Virus record (IMG/VR): IMGVR_UViG_3300019360_000004
Location: 1-53,840 of that record
Source of the DNA: a virus
Strand: one strand, 5' to 3'
DNA length: 53,840 bases
In this document: piece after piece, positions 40,936 through 47,797 of the stretch
Numbering within the stretch: the stretch's first letter is position 1
How the letters are laid out: each line of letters starts with the position of its first letter
Program-made: the position numbers and the translations under genes
Notes under the pieces: model-generated
What the model saw: the letters and a program-made list of their open reading frames with translations, nothing else
Told to the model about the DNA's origin: nothing
The model's database searches: none

Positions 40936-41860
40936 GAGTCTGTCTCCTTTGGTATTCGTAGTTACGGTGGAGCCACCCGCGAACAAAGCGTTTCCACCCT
41001 CCGGGACTTGCGGGACGTTTGCGGGGATTCTCACGGAGGTAGGCCGAGAGTTTGCCAAACTCCGCGTTGAGCCAGGGTTGACCAAAGACACCAGCAAGGG
41101 CTTGTGAAATATCTATCCACCAGTCCGCATCATTAAGCGCGTCGAAATCGAGCAATGTATAGTCGAGTAGAAGGGCTCGGAGCCAATCATCTTGGGGAAG
41201 TGGGTTCAATGAAGGGCGGCGAGTGGTGCGGGGGTAGTGCGGTTCAGGCATTTTCATCAGGGGTAGCATAGGCGTAGAGTCTGAAGGGATAGGCGGAATG
41301 AAAGGTTCGTGCCTTTCATCTCCGCCTAAACTCCTGAACGTAGTGAAGGAGTTTTCTTCTTTTTCTAGAAGATCTTCTCTAGAAGAATTCTCTAGAAAGA
41401 GTTCACGTGGTGCACTACGTAGTTCACCAGATGCACTAGGTGGTTCACGTGGTGCACTACGTAGTTCACCAGATGCACTAGTAGTGTTTATACTAGGTGG
41501 TACATCTGGTGTACTACGAAGAGAAAGTTCATCCATTTTCTCAAGGGTTGTGCTCAAGGGGAGCGATAATAAGGTATAGATGTTTTCTTCATGATGTCCC
41601 GCTCTAGCGACACGTTGGCTTTTGGCAAGAAGGTGGTGTACGGTTAAAGTTTCAAGAGTTTTGAGAATGGTGTTGCGTGAGATATGCAGTGTGCGGGCCA
41701 GAGTGGTCAGCGACGGTGTTGCATGGCCCTCGCGATCCGCATAACGAGCGAGGGCGGCATAGACGGCAATGCCATAGGCCCCAATCTGTGGGCCATAGAT
41801 ATCAACGATGATATCATGGATCCAAAACCAATGAGCTTCACGGCGGTCGCGGATTTCCAT
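40913..41860 (-). CDS. Replication initiator-like winged-helix protein
   Basis: A 315-aa protein. Residues about 15-95 form a winged-helix/HTH domain (IYGPQIGAYGIAVYAALARY, LTTLARTLHISRNTILKTLE). The middle has 7-residue repeats alternating SASGELR and SAPREPP, encoded by 21-bp DNA repeats (41401-41481). The C-terminus (WKRFVRGWLHRNYEYQRRQ) is basic. Lambda O has the same plan: N-terminal DNA-binding domain, iterons in the middle of the gene, C-terminal loader contact. GGAGGTCACG precedes ATG 41860. Confidence 0.62.
   Translation of the reverse strand: MEIRDRREAHWFWIHDIIVDIYGPQIGAYGIAVYAALARYADREGHATPSLTTLARTLHISRNTILKTLETLTVHHLLAKSQRVARAGHHEENIYTLLSLPLSTTLEKMDELSLRSTPDVPPSINTTSASGELRSAPREPPSASGELRSAPRELFLENSSREDLLEKEENSFTTFRSLGGDERHEPFIPPIPSDSTPMLPLMKMPEPHYPRTTRRPSLNPLPQDDWLRALLLDYTLLDFDALNDADWWIDISQALAGVFGQPWLNAEFGKLSAYLRENPRKRPASPGGWKRFVRGWLHRNYEYQRRQTHASTHRQ
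41367..41481. repeat. Iteron-like repeats and AT-rich palindrome, candidate replication origin
   Basis: GTTCAC...TGCACTA half-units of 21 bp occur four times in a row from 41401. The 39-bp block 41401-41439 recurs exactly at 41443-41481 (42-bp period). Immediately left lies TCTAGA-rich sequence with the 12-bp palindrome AGAAGATCTTCT (41367-41378). Four iterons beside an easily melted stretch inside an initiator gene is the lambda-type origin layout. Confidence 0.5.
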
Positions 41861-41956
41861 CGTGACCTCCACGCGAACCTGGTGTGCGGGAGTGGCGGCG
41901 CGGCGTGCGGGTAGGTTAGTTCCGCCAGATGCCTCTGTTGCCGCGCCGTGATGAAC

Positions 41957-41988
41957 AGCCGTTGCTGTCCGGGCGAACAGCAACGGCT
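41957..41988. promoter_or_regulatory. Perfect 11-bp inverted repeat, candidate operator
   Basis: AGCCGTTGCTG (41957-41967) and CAGCAACGGCT (41978-41988) form a perfect inverted repeat with a 10-bp spacer. It lies between the divergent initiator and csf operons, overlapping the predicted start of the leftward transcript. The XRE protein at 42072 is the obvious candidate binder. Confidence 0.55.
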
Positions 41989-41991
41989 CTC

Positions 41992-42020
41992 AGTATAGCA
42001 CGCCAGGTGAGGAATGTACA
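41992..42020 (-). promoter_or_regulatory. Candidate leftward promoter for the replication module
   Basis: On the minus strand, TGTACA (42015-42020) is followed after 17 bp by TATACT (41992-41997), which is preceded by TGC, an extended -10. It would drive the initiator gene starting at 41860. Confidence 0.5.
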
Positions 42021-42039
42021 TGTTTTTGCCGAAAAAAAA

Positions 42040-42048
42040 TGCTAGACT
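42040..42048 (+). promoter_or_regulatory. Candidate extended -10 promoter for the csf operon
   Basis: TGCTAGACT at 42040-42048 matches an extended -10 (TGn plus TAGACT). No good -35 is present; the spacer is A-rich. The first gene starts at 42072, behind AGGAGG. Overlap with the leftward promoter region implies shared control. Confidence 0.35.
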
Positions 42049-42071
42049 TGTGTAGGAGGTGACGATGAGTA

Positions 42072-42344
42072 ATGAGTGAGATAGAGATTTTCTCGAATCT
42101 GGATATGCGGCAATTCGCGGCGCGATTGCGCGCCGCTCGGGAGCGAGCGGGCCTGACACAGACCCAGGTCGCGCTGTTTGCGGCACTGAATCTGGGCAAT
42201 TATAATGAGCTGGAATGTGGCCATAAGCCTGGCTTGCGTGCGACGACGCTCTACCGGCTTTGCCAGGTATTGCGCGTCAGCGCCGATGATCTGCTCGGGT
42301 TTGATCTGCCCATGGCGGCGCTCGCGGGGGAGACTGAGGCATGA
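42072..42344 (+). CDS. XRE-family regulator leading the csf operon
   Basis: A 90-aa helix-turn-helix protein: RLRAARERAGLTQTQVALFA, then LNLGNYNELECGHKPG and LYRLCQVLRVSADDLLGFD. The stop overlaps the Csf1 start (ATGA), so it is translated as part of the csf operon and is a candidate autoregulator at 41957-41988. AGGAGG is 13 bases upstream, so the start is slightly uncertain; ATG 42105 is an alternative. Confidence 0.8.
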   Translation: MSEIEIFSNLDMRQFAARLRAARERAGLTQTQVALFAALNLGNYNELECGHKPGLRATTLYRLCQVLRVSADDLLGFDLPMAALAGETEA

Positions 42345-43237
42345 GCCCGTTGCATCAGCAAGTCAGCGCTGCCGTGTCTCTGCTCCCTCCCATCAGTCAT
42401 TTTTTGGCCCCTGATGCGCCAGCCGGCCCGGCGACGGGCCAATGTGGCGTGTGTGGGGTCACCACAGCGGGTATGTACCCGCGCGCCACGGTGCTCGATA
42501 CGACGGGGAGCAATATCACCACCCTCTTTCCCCACAACACGCCTTACATGTGCCGCCATTGTACCGCGCTGTGGAAACGGCCCAAGCACTGGCATCGAGG
42601 GATCTTTGCGACGGCCGAGACCACCTATTTCCCGCTGATTGCCGACAATGAGCACCGGAGCGCAGACCGCCCGCTTTGGCGCGATCTCCTCTGCACGCCC
42701 GGTTGCTGGCATGAGAGGCCCCGCGCCTGTGTCCTGACGACAGACCCCAAAAAACGTGTCTGGCCACACGCGCGGGTCTCGCAGGGGGCACGGCTCCTGC
42801 TCTATCTCCATGATCCGACTCGCGGTGTCAGTGGCAATCGGTGGGTCACCTGGGAGCGCCTGGCACAAACCCTCGCGCTCGTCGAGCAGGCATATGCGTT
42901 GGGCGCAGCCAAGGCGCAGATTGCCGAGACGCTGTATACGCCTAGGCTCCTGAAAGCCCACGGCTTGGCCCCGTTGCAGACGCTGGAAGTGGTGCTCCGG
43001 CAGGTCCGACATCTGCCGGAGTTTCTCCCGGCGCTGATTGTGGCGCAAAAACCTCCTGAGGAGACCCTGCATGCTGATACGTCCGCAGACCGACCGCATA
43101 CTGCTCCACCTGGAGTTGACCACCAGCTTGGCACACGGCGAGGCTGGTGCCAATCGCGTGGGGCCGAGCAACTTGAGCTTATTGCACCGGCAGCTCGCGC
43201 TCCTGCCGGTGAGTGCGAGTGCGAGCCTGGCGGGTGA
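42341..43237 (+). CDS. csf1: Csf1-like zinc-finger subunit of a type IV-B CRISPR-like complex
   Basis: A 298-aa protein with a four-Cys zinc site, C35-x2-C38 (QCGVCG) and C71-x2-C74 (MCRHCT), then DRPLWRDLL with further Cys at 118, 122 and 130, and a helical C-terminal half (WERLAQTLALVEQAYALG). This is the Csf1/Cas8-like signature gene of type IV systems. It overlaps csf2 by 167 bp, and the last 55 residues have unusual composition, so the native end may be near the csf2 start. Confidence rests on the zinc pattern plus csf2-csf3-cysH behind it. Confidence 0.8.
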   Translation: MSPLHQQVSAAVSLLPPISHFLAPDAPAGPATGQCGVCGVTTAGMYPRATVLDTTGSNITTLFPHNTPYMCRHCTALWKRPKHWHRGIFATAETTYFPLIADNEHRSADRPLWRDLLCTPGCWHERPRACVLTTDPKKRVWPHARVSQGARLLLYLHDPTRGVSGNRWVTWERLAQTLALVEQAYALGAAKAQIAETLYTPRLLKAHGLAPLQTLEVVLRQVRHLPEFLPALIVAQKPPEETLHADTSADRPHTAPPGVDHQLGTRRGWCQSRGAEQLELIAPAARAPAGECECEPGG

Positions 43238-44507
43238 CCCCCTCCTTCGCATTAGCGCAACGCTCAACCTCTTCCTGGTCGGTGATCAGGTGTTGCCCTT
43301 TCTTGATGCGCTGGATGGCCCCCAGGTGCTCGCCTGCCTGCTCGTCAGTCTGTTCCCCCAGATATACAGCGGCGAGGATGGCGAGGGCGTGGGCCTGTTT
43401 AGCGGGATGCAACGCTATCAATACCTAAGCACGCGACTCGGGGACGCTGTGGTCTCGTGCACCACCCTGGGCGAGTTGTGGGCGGTCGTGAGTCGCCATC
43501 TAGGCTTGCCGCATCCGGTGGAGGAGTGGCACGCGCCGCTGCTCGCCTTGTGCACGCTGCTGCCCCAGACACAGGCGGCAGTCATGCACGCGCTGCGACA
43601 GACGTTGCCGCTCCTCATGATGGGGGGGCGGGAAATCGCCGAGTCCGTCAAGTGCTGCAATCCTCGCTATGCCACCCGGGCCTCCAGGCCCCTGCAACAG
43701 GCCGTCGTTCCCACGCTTTCCGATGCCCAGCGTGCTACGTTTCAGCAGGCCCTGCCTGAGCGGCAGGCCGTCCTCCTGCCAGCGCTGAGTGGGAATGCGT
43801 TGCGCCATGTGCTCCTGCGGGCACCCGGCGCCGTGCGGCTGCTTCAGGCCCTAGGATTGGATCCGCAGCACGACGCCGTGCCGGTGGGCGTTGAGCGGTT
43901 CCTGTTTGGCGGCGGCAACACGGCGGCCAAAGTCAGCACGCCGAGCAACGCGGATCTCCTGGAAACGACCGTGCGCGCCCGCTATCCATTCGTGGATGCC
44001 CTGGGCGGGGCCGTGGACCGTTTCTTGTTCAGCCGCAGTCAGGTGGCCATCGCGAGTTGGATCGTCTGTCGCGAGCACAATGCGGCTACCGAGGAGATTG
44101 CCGGACTCACATCGCAGGTAAGTCTCCTTGATACGATCTACGAGGAGACCCGCACACGGGCCGGGATTGGGGGCAAGGATGCTGCGAGTGGCCAGATGAT
44201 TTTTAGCTACGAGGTTTTGCCCCTCGGCACACAGGTCCTGGTCGAGATCCGTTTCCAGCCCTGGACGTCGCCACGCACGAAGGGGGCTATGCAGCAGGCC
44301 GTGCAGGATTGGTACGCCAGCGGGGCGTGTCTCGGAGCCAAAAATGCGCAGGGACATGGCGTCTGTCGAGTGCTCCGCGCCGAACTTCCCTATGCGCAGG
44401 AGGCCGCAGACTATCTCATCTCTCTGGAGACCGAGCGGGAGGCGTTGGCGGCAGGTCTCCGAGATGCCACGTTTGGCACAGGAATGGTGTTATGCGCCCA
44501 GATCTAG
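43071..44507 (+). CDS. csf2: Csf2 (Cas7-type RAMP backbone protein) with a large insertion
   Basis: A 478-aa Cas7-group protein, the subunit that polymerises along guide RNA in type IV complexes. The first RAMP strand and loop are at 8-44 (ILLHLELTTSLAHGE, NLSLLHRQL). The family motif PALSGNALRH is at 247-256, RFLFGGGN at 276-283, and the Gly-rich LGAKNAQGHGVC at 421-432. Between residue 48 and 245 is a mostly helical insert not expected in a standard Csf2. AGGAG precedes ATG 43071. Confidence 0.85.
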   Translation: MLIRPQTDRILLHLELTTSLAHGEAGANRVGPSNLSLLHRQLALLPVSASASLAGDPLLRISATLNLFLVGDQVLPFLDALDGPQVLACLLVSLFPQIYSGEDGEGVGLFSGMQRYQYLSTRLGDAVVSCTTLGELWAVVSRHLGLPHPVEEWHAPLLALCTLLPQTQAAVMHALRQTLPLLMMGGREIAESVKCCNPRYATRASRPLQQAVVPTLSDAQRATFQQALPERQAVLLPALSGNALRHVLLRAPGAVRLLQALGLDPQHDAVPVGVERFLFGGGNTAAKVSTPSNADLLETTVRARYPFVDALGGAVDRFLFSRSQVAIASWIVCREHNAATEEIAGLTSQVSLLDTIYEETRTRAGIGGKDAASGQMIFSYEVLPLGTQVLVEIRFQPWTSPRTKGAMQQAVQDWYASGACLGAKNAQGHGVCRVLRAELPYAQEAADYLISLETEREALAAGLRDATFGTGMVLCAQI

Positions 44508-45229
44508 CCCATCGTGATCCCCTCGATGCCTATGGCGCGCTGTGCGCCACGTTGCCGCATACGCCCCTGCGCGTAACCGTGCAGACGCTGACGCCGGTGG
44601 TCAGCCTTGATCTGCTCAATTTCGATGGCCTTCTGGCCAAAGCGATGGTCCTTGCCACCTGGGGCACGGGCGTGTTCCCCGCCTCGGAGTCCCCTTACTG
44701 GCTCCCTCTGCCGCTGGCATACACGGAGCATGTCGGGCTGCCTCTGTGGCACGCCACCACGCTGTTCCGGGTAGGCGGGGCGGAGGGTGCGACGCATTAC
44801 CATAAGCGCACCGAGGACAATCCATACAGCCTTCTGGCGATCCGCCCGGCGCTTGGGCAGCGCCGCCCACGCCGGCAGCCCTCCACCGCGGCAGGGCAGT
44901 ACATGAATTACCGCATTCCTGAGCCCTATCAGGTGGCGGAGTATTGGGAGTGCCTGTGTCTGGGGCATGCCGGGGAGCTTGCGCGCTTGCTGCCGTATCT
45001 TCAGGGGATCGGGAAAGATTGTGCCCAGGGCTACGGACGTATCCTGGGATGGACCGTGGAGCCGCATGACGGGCCGCTGGCCCCTGACGACACCGACGAG
45101 GTCTGGCGGCCTACACCGACGACCACAGTGACTGGTGTCCTGAGCGGGTGGACGCCTCCCTATTGGAGACGCGATCTATGGTTGCCTTGCCGTGTACCCT
45201 CGCTGACTGGGCCGCCCTGGGCATCATAG
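44492..45229 (+). CDS. csf3: Csf3 (Cas5-type RAMP protein)
   Basis: A 245-aa Cas5-group protein that would cap the 5' handle end of a guide RNA. Visible Csf3 features are the N-terminal strand with TPVVSLDLLNFDGLLAKAM (34-52), a basic HYHKRTEDNPYSLL segment (102-115), the Gly-rich loop GIGKDCAQGYGRI (172-184) and the closing PPYWRRDLW. It starts inside csf2 (16-bp overlap) and overlaps the CysH-like start by 52 bp, so translation of the set is coupled. Confidence 0.85.
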   Translation: MRPDLAHRDPLDAYGALCATLPHTPLRVTVQTLTPVVSLDLLNFDGLLAKAMVLATWGTGVFPASESPYWLPLPLAYTEHVGLPLWHATTLFRVGGAEGATHYHKRTEDNPYSLLAIRPALGQRRPRRQPSTAAGQYMNYRIPEPYQVAEYWECLCLGHAGELARLLPYLQGIGKDCAQGYGRILGWTVEPHDGPLAPDDTDEVWRPTPTTTVTGVLSGWTPPYWRRDLWLPCRVPSLTGPPWAS

Positions 45230-45999
45230 GGCAGGTGCATTATGGTCAACCGGCGCGTGCCCTGCCGTATCGGCGGGTCATTGAGTGTAAGACCTCGGCG
45301 GCGGTGGCACTGATTGCCGACTGGTGGGACAAGGTAGAGGGTCACGGTTATGTCGCTCTCTCCTTTGGCAAGGATAGTCTCGTGACTTGGCATCTGGCGC
45401 AACAGGTGGCGCCGATTCCGGCCGTGTTTGTGGCTCTTGGGCCGTTGGGCGACTGGCCCGACTGTTTGCAACTCAAAGAGGTGCTGCGTGCCGAGCATGA
45501 CTTGTCCGTGATCGAGGTTCCGGCGGTCCCGAGTCATTATGACCGCCTAGTCTTGCAACAGCGCTCTGGCCATCACCAGGGCTGGTCGACGTGTGCCGAA
45601 ACGACGGAGCGGTTTCACCACGAGCAGCCGCAGTGGCGCGGACTCCTTTGGGGCTTGCGTGGAGTCAAAGAGCCGCATCGAGAGGGTATCCATCGTGAAA
45701 TCCTTTTTCACACCCATGGCCTCCTGTACCAGCGCGCCTCGGATAGGCGGTGGGTGGGGGCACCGGTCGGCTGGTGGAAGAACCCCGAGATCTGGGCGTA
45801 CATTGACCTGCATGGGTTACCGTATCCGGCCATGTATGATGTTGATCGGGCGCGGATTCGGAATGGACCGCCTTTCACATTTCCGGGGGAAGCTGTCGGG
45901 CGGATCCGGAACATCCGCCGAGCGTTTCCCGAGATCTTCCGGATCGTCCTCAGTCTGGTACCTGCCGACTATGCCGCGCGGCTCTCACGACAGGCCTAA
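45178..45999 (+). CDS. cysH-like: CysH-like PP-loop protein of the type IV-B module
   Basis: A 273-aa PAPS-reductase-family protein. The ATP-pyrophosphatase PP-loop SFGKDS is at 62-67, followed by CAETTERFH, LLWGLRGVKEPHREGI (147-161) and a C-terminal AMYDVDRARIRNGPP. CysH-like genes are a known companion of type IV-B csf operons; their activity there is unresolved and need not be sulfonucleotide reduction. GGAGACGC precedes ATG 45178; the upstream in-frame ATG lies within csf3. Confidence 0.88.
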   Translation: MVALPCTLADWAALGIIGQVHYGQPARALPYRRVIECKTSAAVALIADWWDKVEGHGYVALSFGKDSLVTWHLAQQVAPIPAVFVALGPLGDWPDCLQLKEVLRAEHDLSVIEVPAVPSHYDRLVLQQRSGHHQGWSTCAETTERFHHEQPQWRGLLWGLRGVKEPHREGIHREILFHTHGLLYQRASDRRWVGAPVGWWKNPEIWAYIDLHGLPYPAMYDVDRARIRNGPPFTFPGEAVGRIRNIRRAFPEIFRIVLSLVPADYAARLSRQA

Positions 46000-46147
46000 G
46001 CGTTGGAGGGCTCCAGGATGGATGACACGAGCGCGGCATCCGCCGTCATCGTCAACTGCTGTTTCGGCGTAGCCCTCCACGTCTCCCCGTGACGGACCGT
46101 CACCAATTTGCCACCCCATCGACATTGGTTGCTGTAATAGATTTCAT
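45996..46147 (-). pseudogene. Frameshifted small gene convergent with the CysH-like gene
   Basis: AAGGAGG precedes ATG 46147 (MKSITATNVDGVA), but the frame hits TGA after 15 codons while VTVRHGETWRATPKQQLTMT and ADAALVSSILEPSNA continue in another frame to TAG 45996-45998, overlapping the CysH stop. The RHGETWRATPKQ part duplicates a segment of the 46158-46370 gene (33 of 37 bases match between 46060-46096 and 46249-46285). Confidence 0.45.
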
Positions 46148-46157
46148 GGAGACCTCC

Positions 46158-46370
46158 TTAGGGTGTAAACAGCCGCTGTTGGCTGAGCCATTCAGCAACG
46201 AGCGCGGGATCGAGATATTTGTCGGCCATCCGATGGAGAACGACCCGTTGTTTTGGTGTGGCCCTCCACCTCTCCCCGTGACGGAGGGTCGATTCGAGAA
46301 AGTCGATCTCCCAATCTGTGAGTGGGATAGCAACATTGTCGAGCTCTTGTAAGAGGTCATGATCGGTCAT
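46158..46370 (-). CDS. Small hypothetical phage protein
   Basis: A 70-aa protein (MTDHDLLQELDNVAIPLTDW...) with FLESTLRHGERWRATPKQ and a helical end (PALVAEWLSQQ). The pattern of a short helical protein with a TPKQ turn is common in phage early regions. It is the last intact leftward gene before the csf module. Confidence 0.55.
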   Translation of the reverse strand: MTDHDLLQELDNVAIPLTDWEIDFLESTLRHGERWRATPKQRVVLHRMADKYLDPALVAEWLSQQRLFTP

Positions 46371-46755
46371 TTGGGGTATCTCCGACTGGTGTGATGCGAC
46401 ATGCGGTCAGTAGTAGTTGCCGATACGCGTACATCGTCGGCCAAACGCTATCGGCGCGATCTGCTGCACGGATAATCATGCGTGCAGCGACGTAAACGTC
46501 GCTTGTGTCGCTATGAATGATATCTATGAAGGCCGAATAGACATGATTGTTACTGATCCATATACTGCCCCCTTCATGCCAGTACTGCGCAATAATGGGG
46601 CAGATGGGCCATTGAAGGTCATACGAGGTTGGTATGGTCCGAATGAGGACGCCATTCTTCTGCCAAGGAAAGGCGAGGGCGGCACCCTCGCGGAAACGGT
46701 CGAGGAAGTCGAGCATTATCTGCTCAGCAGAAGTTCTAGGGTCAATAGAAGTCAT
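46357..46755 (-). CDS. Hypothetical protein
   Basis: A 132-aa protein (MTSIDPRTSAEQIMLDFLDR...) with a Trp/Tyr-rich middle (WPICPIIAQYWHEGGSIWIS) and a helical end. AGGGAAA precedes ATG 46755. Overlaps the next gene by 14 bp. Function unknown. Confidence 0.55.
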   Translation of the reverse strand: MTSIDPRTSAEQIMLDFLDRFREGAALAFPWQKNGVLIRTIPTSYDLQWPICPIIAQYWHEGGSIWISNNHVYSAFIDIIHSDTSDVYVAARMIIRAADRADSVWPTMYAYRQLLLTACRITPVGDTPNDRS

Positions 46756-46839
46756 TGTGTTTCCCTTGTTGTTGCCTGCTGAGCGGAGTATGCTCTGCTC
46801 CGTGTGGGGTCCCTGTGTCTCGTCTGGTGTTTCCTGCCT

Positions 46840-46869
46840 GTGCCCGTCTGGGGTTTCTCAGACGGGCAC
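46840..46869 (-). terminator. Perfect 11-bp stem-loop embracing a stop codon
   Basis: GTGCCCGTCTG (46840-46850) and CAGACGGGCAC (46859-46869) form a perfect stem with an 8-nt loop. The TGA of the 46858-47559 gene falls in the stem. No T-run follows on the minus strand, so it may protect or process mRNA rather than terminate. Confidence 0.5.
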
Positions 46870-47205
46870 ATCTCCTCTTCGTGTCCGCGTTCCATATAAC
46901 CGCTCGTGGATTTTCGCGGCGTATTCCCCCGTGAATCCGAAATGCCGCCCAATTGCGGCAAATGAGCGGCCGTCCTGTACCATTTGATGGAATTGTCGTA
47001 AACTCTGGCGACCATATTTCTGCGTAAAATGCCGTGCAAATTTATCACTCCGTTTATATCCTAAAGCATTGCACCAACAGATGATACGATATGAGCTAAT
47101 GCGAATACCGAGTCGCTGCGACATGGCGATAGCGATCTCCTTATAGGTGAACCCTCGATCGAGCCTTGCACGGAGGTGCCGTGCAATCTGTTCATTGAGT
47201 TTCAT
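46858..47205 (-). CDS. Nested in-frame product: double-HTH domain alone
   Basis: ATG 47205 (MKLNEQIARHLRARLDRG) is in frame inside the larger gene and is preceded by AAAGGGAGGG, a much better ribosome binding site than that of the long form. The 115-aa product would contain only the two HTH units. Use of both starts is inferred. Confidence 0.45.
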   Translation of the reverse strand: MKLNEQIARHLRARLDRGFTYKEIAIAMSQRLGIRISSYRIICWCNALGYKRSDKFARHFTQKYGRQSLRQFHQMVQDGRSFAAIGRHFGFTGEYAAKIHERLYGTRTRRGDVPV

Positions 47206-47559
47206 ACGCCCTCCCTTTCGTTGCTCCATACGCTCTCTCTCTATCTCCATCCACGCATTCCATGCCTGGTCGAGGGTACACGTTATGAGTCTGTCTCGAA
47301 TCTGTCGCTCCATAAGAGCGTCAAACGGCTCACTCCAAATATCCAGCTCCCCACTATACCCCGATGCATACTGGATGACGATTCCAGAGGTATCGACGCT
47401 AACCTCAGGATAGAGGGCCGTAATGGTCTCTGTGACCGACTGGGCCAGGAATTGTCGGAACTGTTCGGCAGCCCGAACAGGGTTCAGCCATGCCTCGCCC
47501 ATGTTCTCGGTGAGGATAGAGTAATATACATCCACTCGCGGATGATTATGCTGCGTCAT
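46858..47559 (-). CDS. DNA-binding-like protein with a nested internal start
   Basis: A 233-aa protein (MTQHNHPRVDVYYSILTE...). The N-terminal half has an acidic mixed domain (YPEVSVDTSGIVIQYASGYS). The C-terminal half carries two HTH-like units (RGFTYKEIAIAMSQRLGIR and DGRSFAAIGRHFGFTGEYAA) in a basic context, and has its own strong start at 47205. It probably binds DNA; target unknown. Confidence 0.6.
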   Translation of the reverse strand: MTQHNHPRVDVYYSILTENMGEAWLNPVRAAEQFRQFLAQSVTETITALYPEVSVDTSGIVIQYASGYSGELDIWSEPFDALMERQIRDRLITCTLDQAWNAWMEIERERMEQRKGGRMKLNEQIARHLRARLDRGFTYKEIAIAMSQRLGIRISSYRIICWCNALGYKRSDKFARHFTQKYGRQSLRQFHQMVQDGRSFAAIGRHFGFTGEYAAKIHERLYGTRTRRGDVPV

Positions 47560-47797
47560 GTGTGTCGTTCTTCCAACATGCAGGTGCCGGAACTCCGGCC
47601 CAGCGCCAACCCTGGCCGGTTGCGATACAGCGATGATATTCGACTTGCAACGGGCCGTCGTCGGGGACATCGAAACGGAGATGCCCATCCCAGACATCCC
47701 GACGGGGGAGGCACGGCACCGGTGTGCCATCTTTCAGGCGCGCCCGGCCGGTGAGGCCGTGCATGCTGACGGTCCATGGATGGATGTCGATGATCAT
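47546..47797 (-). CDS. Small hypothetical protein
   Basis: An 83-aa protein (MIIDIHPWTVSMHGLTGRAR...) with DGHLRFDVPDDGPLQVEYHR, a small beta domain, and a Cys/Trp-rich end. AGGGAGCAACAC precedes ATG 47797. Overlaps the next gene by 14 bp. Function unknown. Confidence 0.5.
   Translation of the reverse strand: MIIDIHPWTVSMHGLTGRARLKDGTPVPCLPRRDVWDGHLRFDVPDDGPLQVEYHRCIATGQGWRWAGVPAPACWKNDTHDAA

Noticed and set aside
41401-41481. Regularly repeated DNA that might be a CRISPR array
   Set aside because: Units are contiguous 21/42-bp tandem repeats with no variable spacers, in frame within a coding gene, encoding 7-residue protein repeats. Treated as iteron-like repeats instead.
42251-43267. Long leftward frame of 338 codons over csf1
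   Set aside because: Antisense to csf1, Arg/Pro-rich, no ribosome binding site; csf1 has the zinc motif and operon overlaps.
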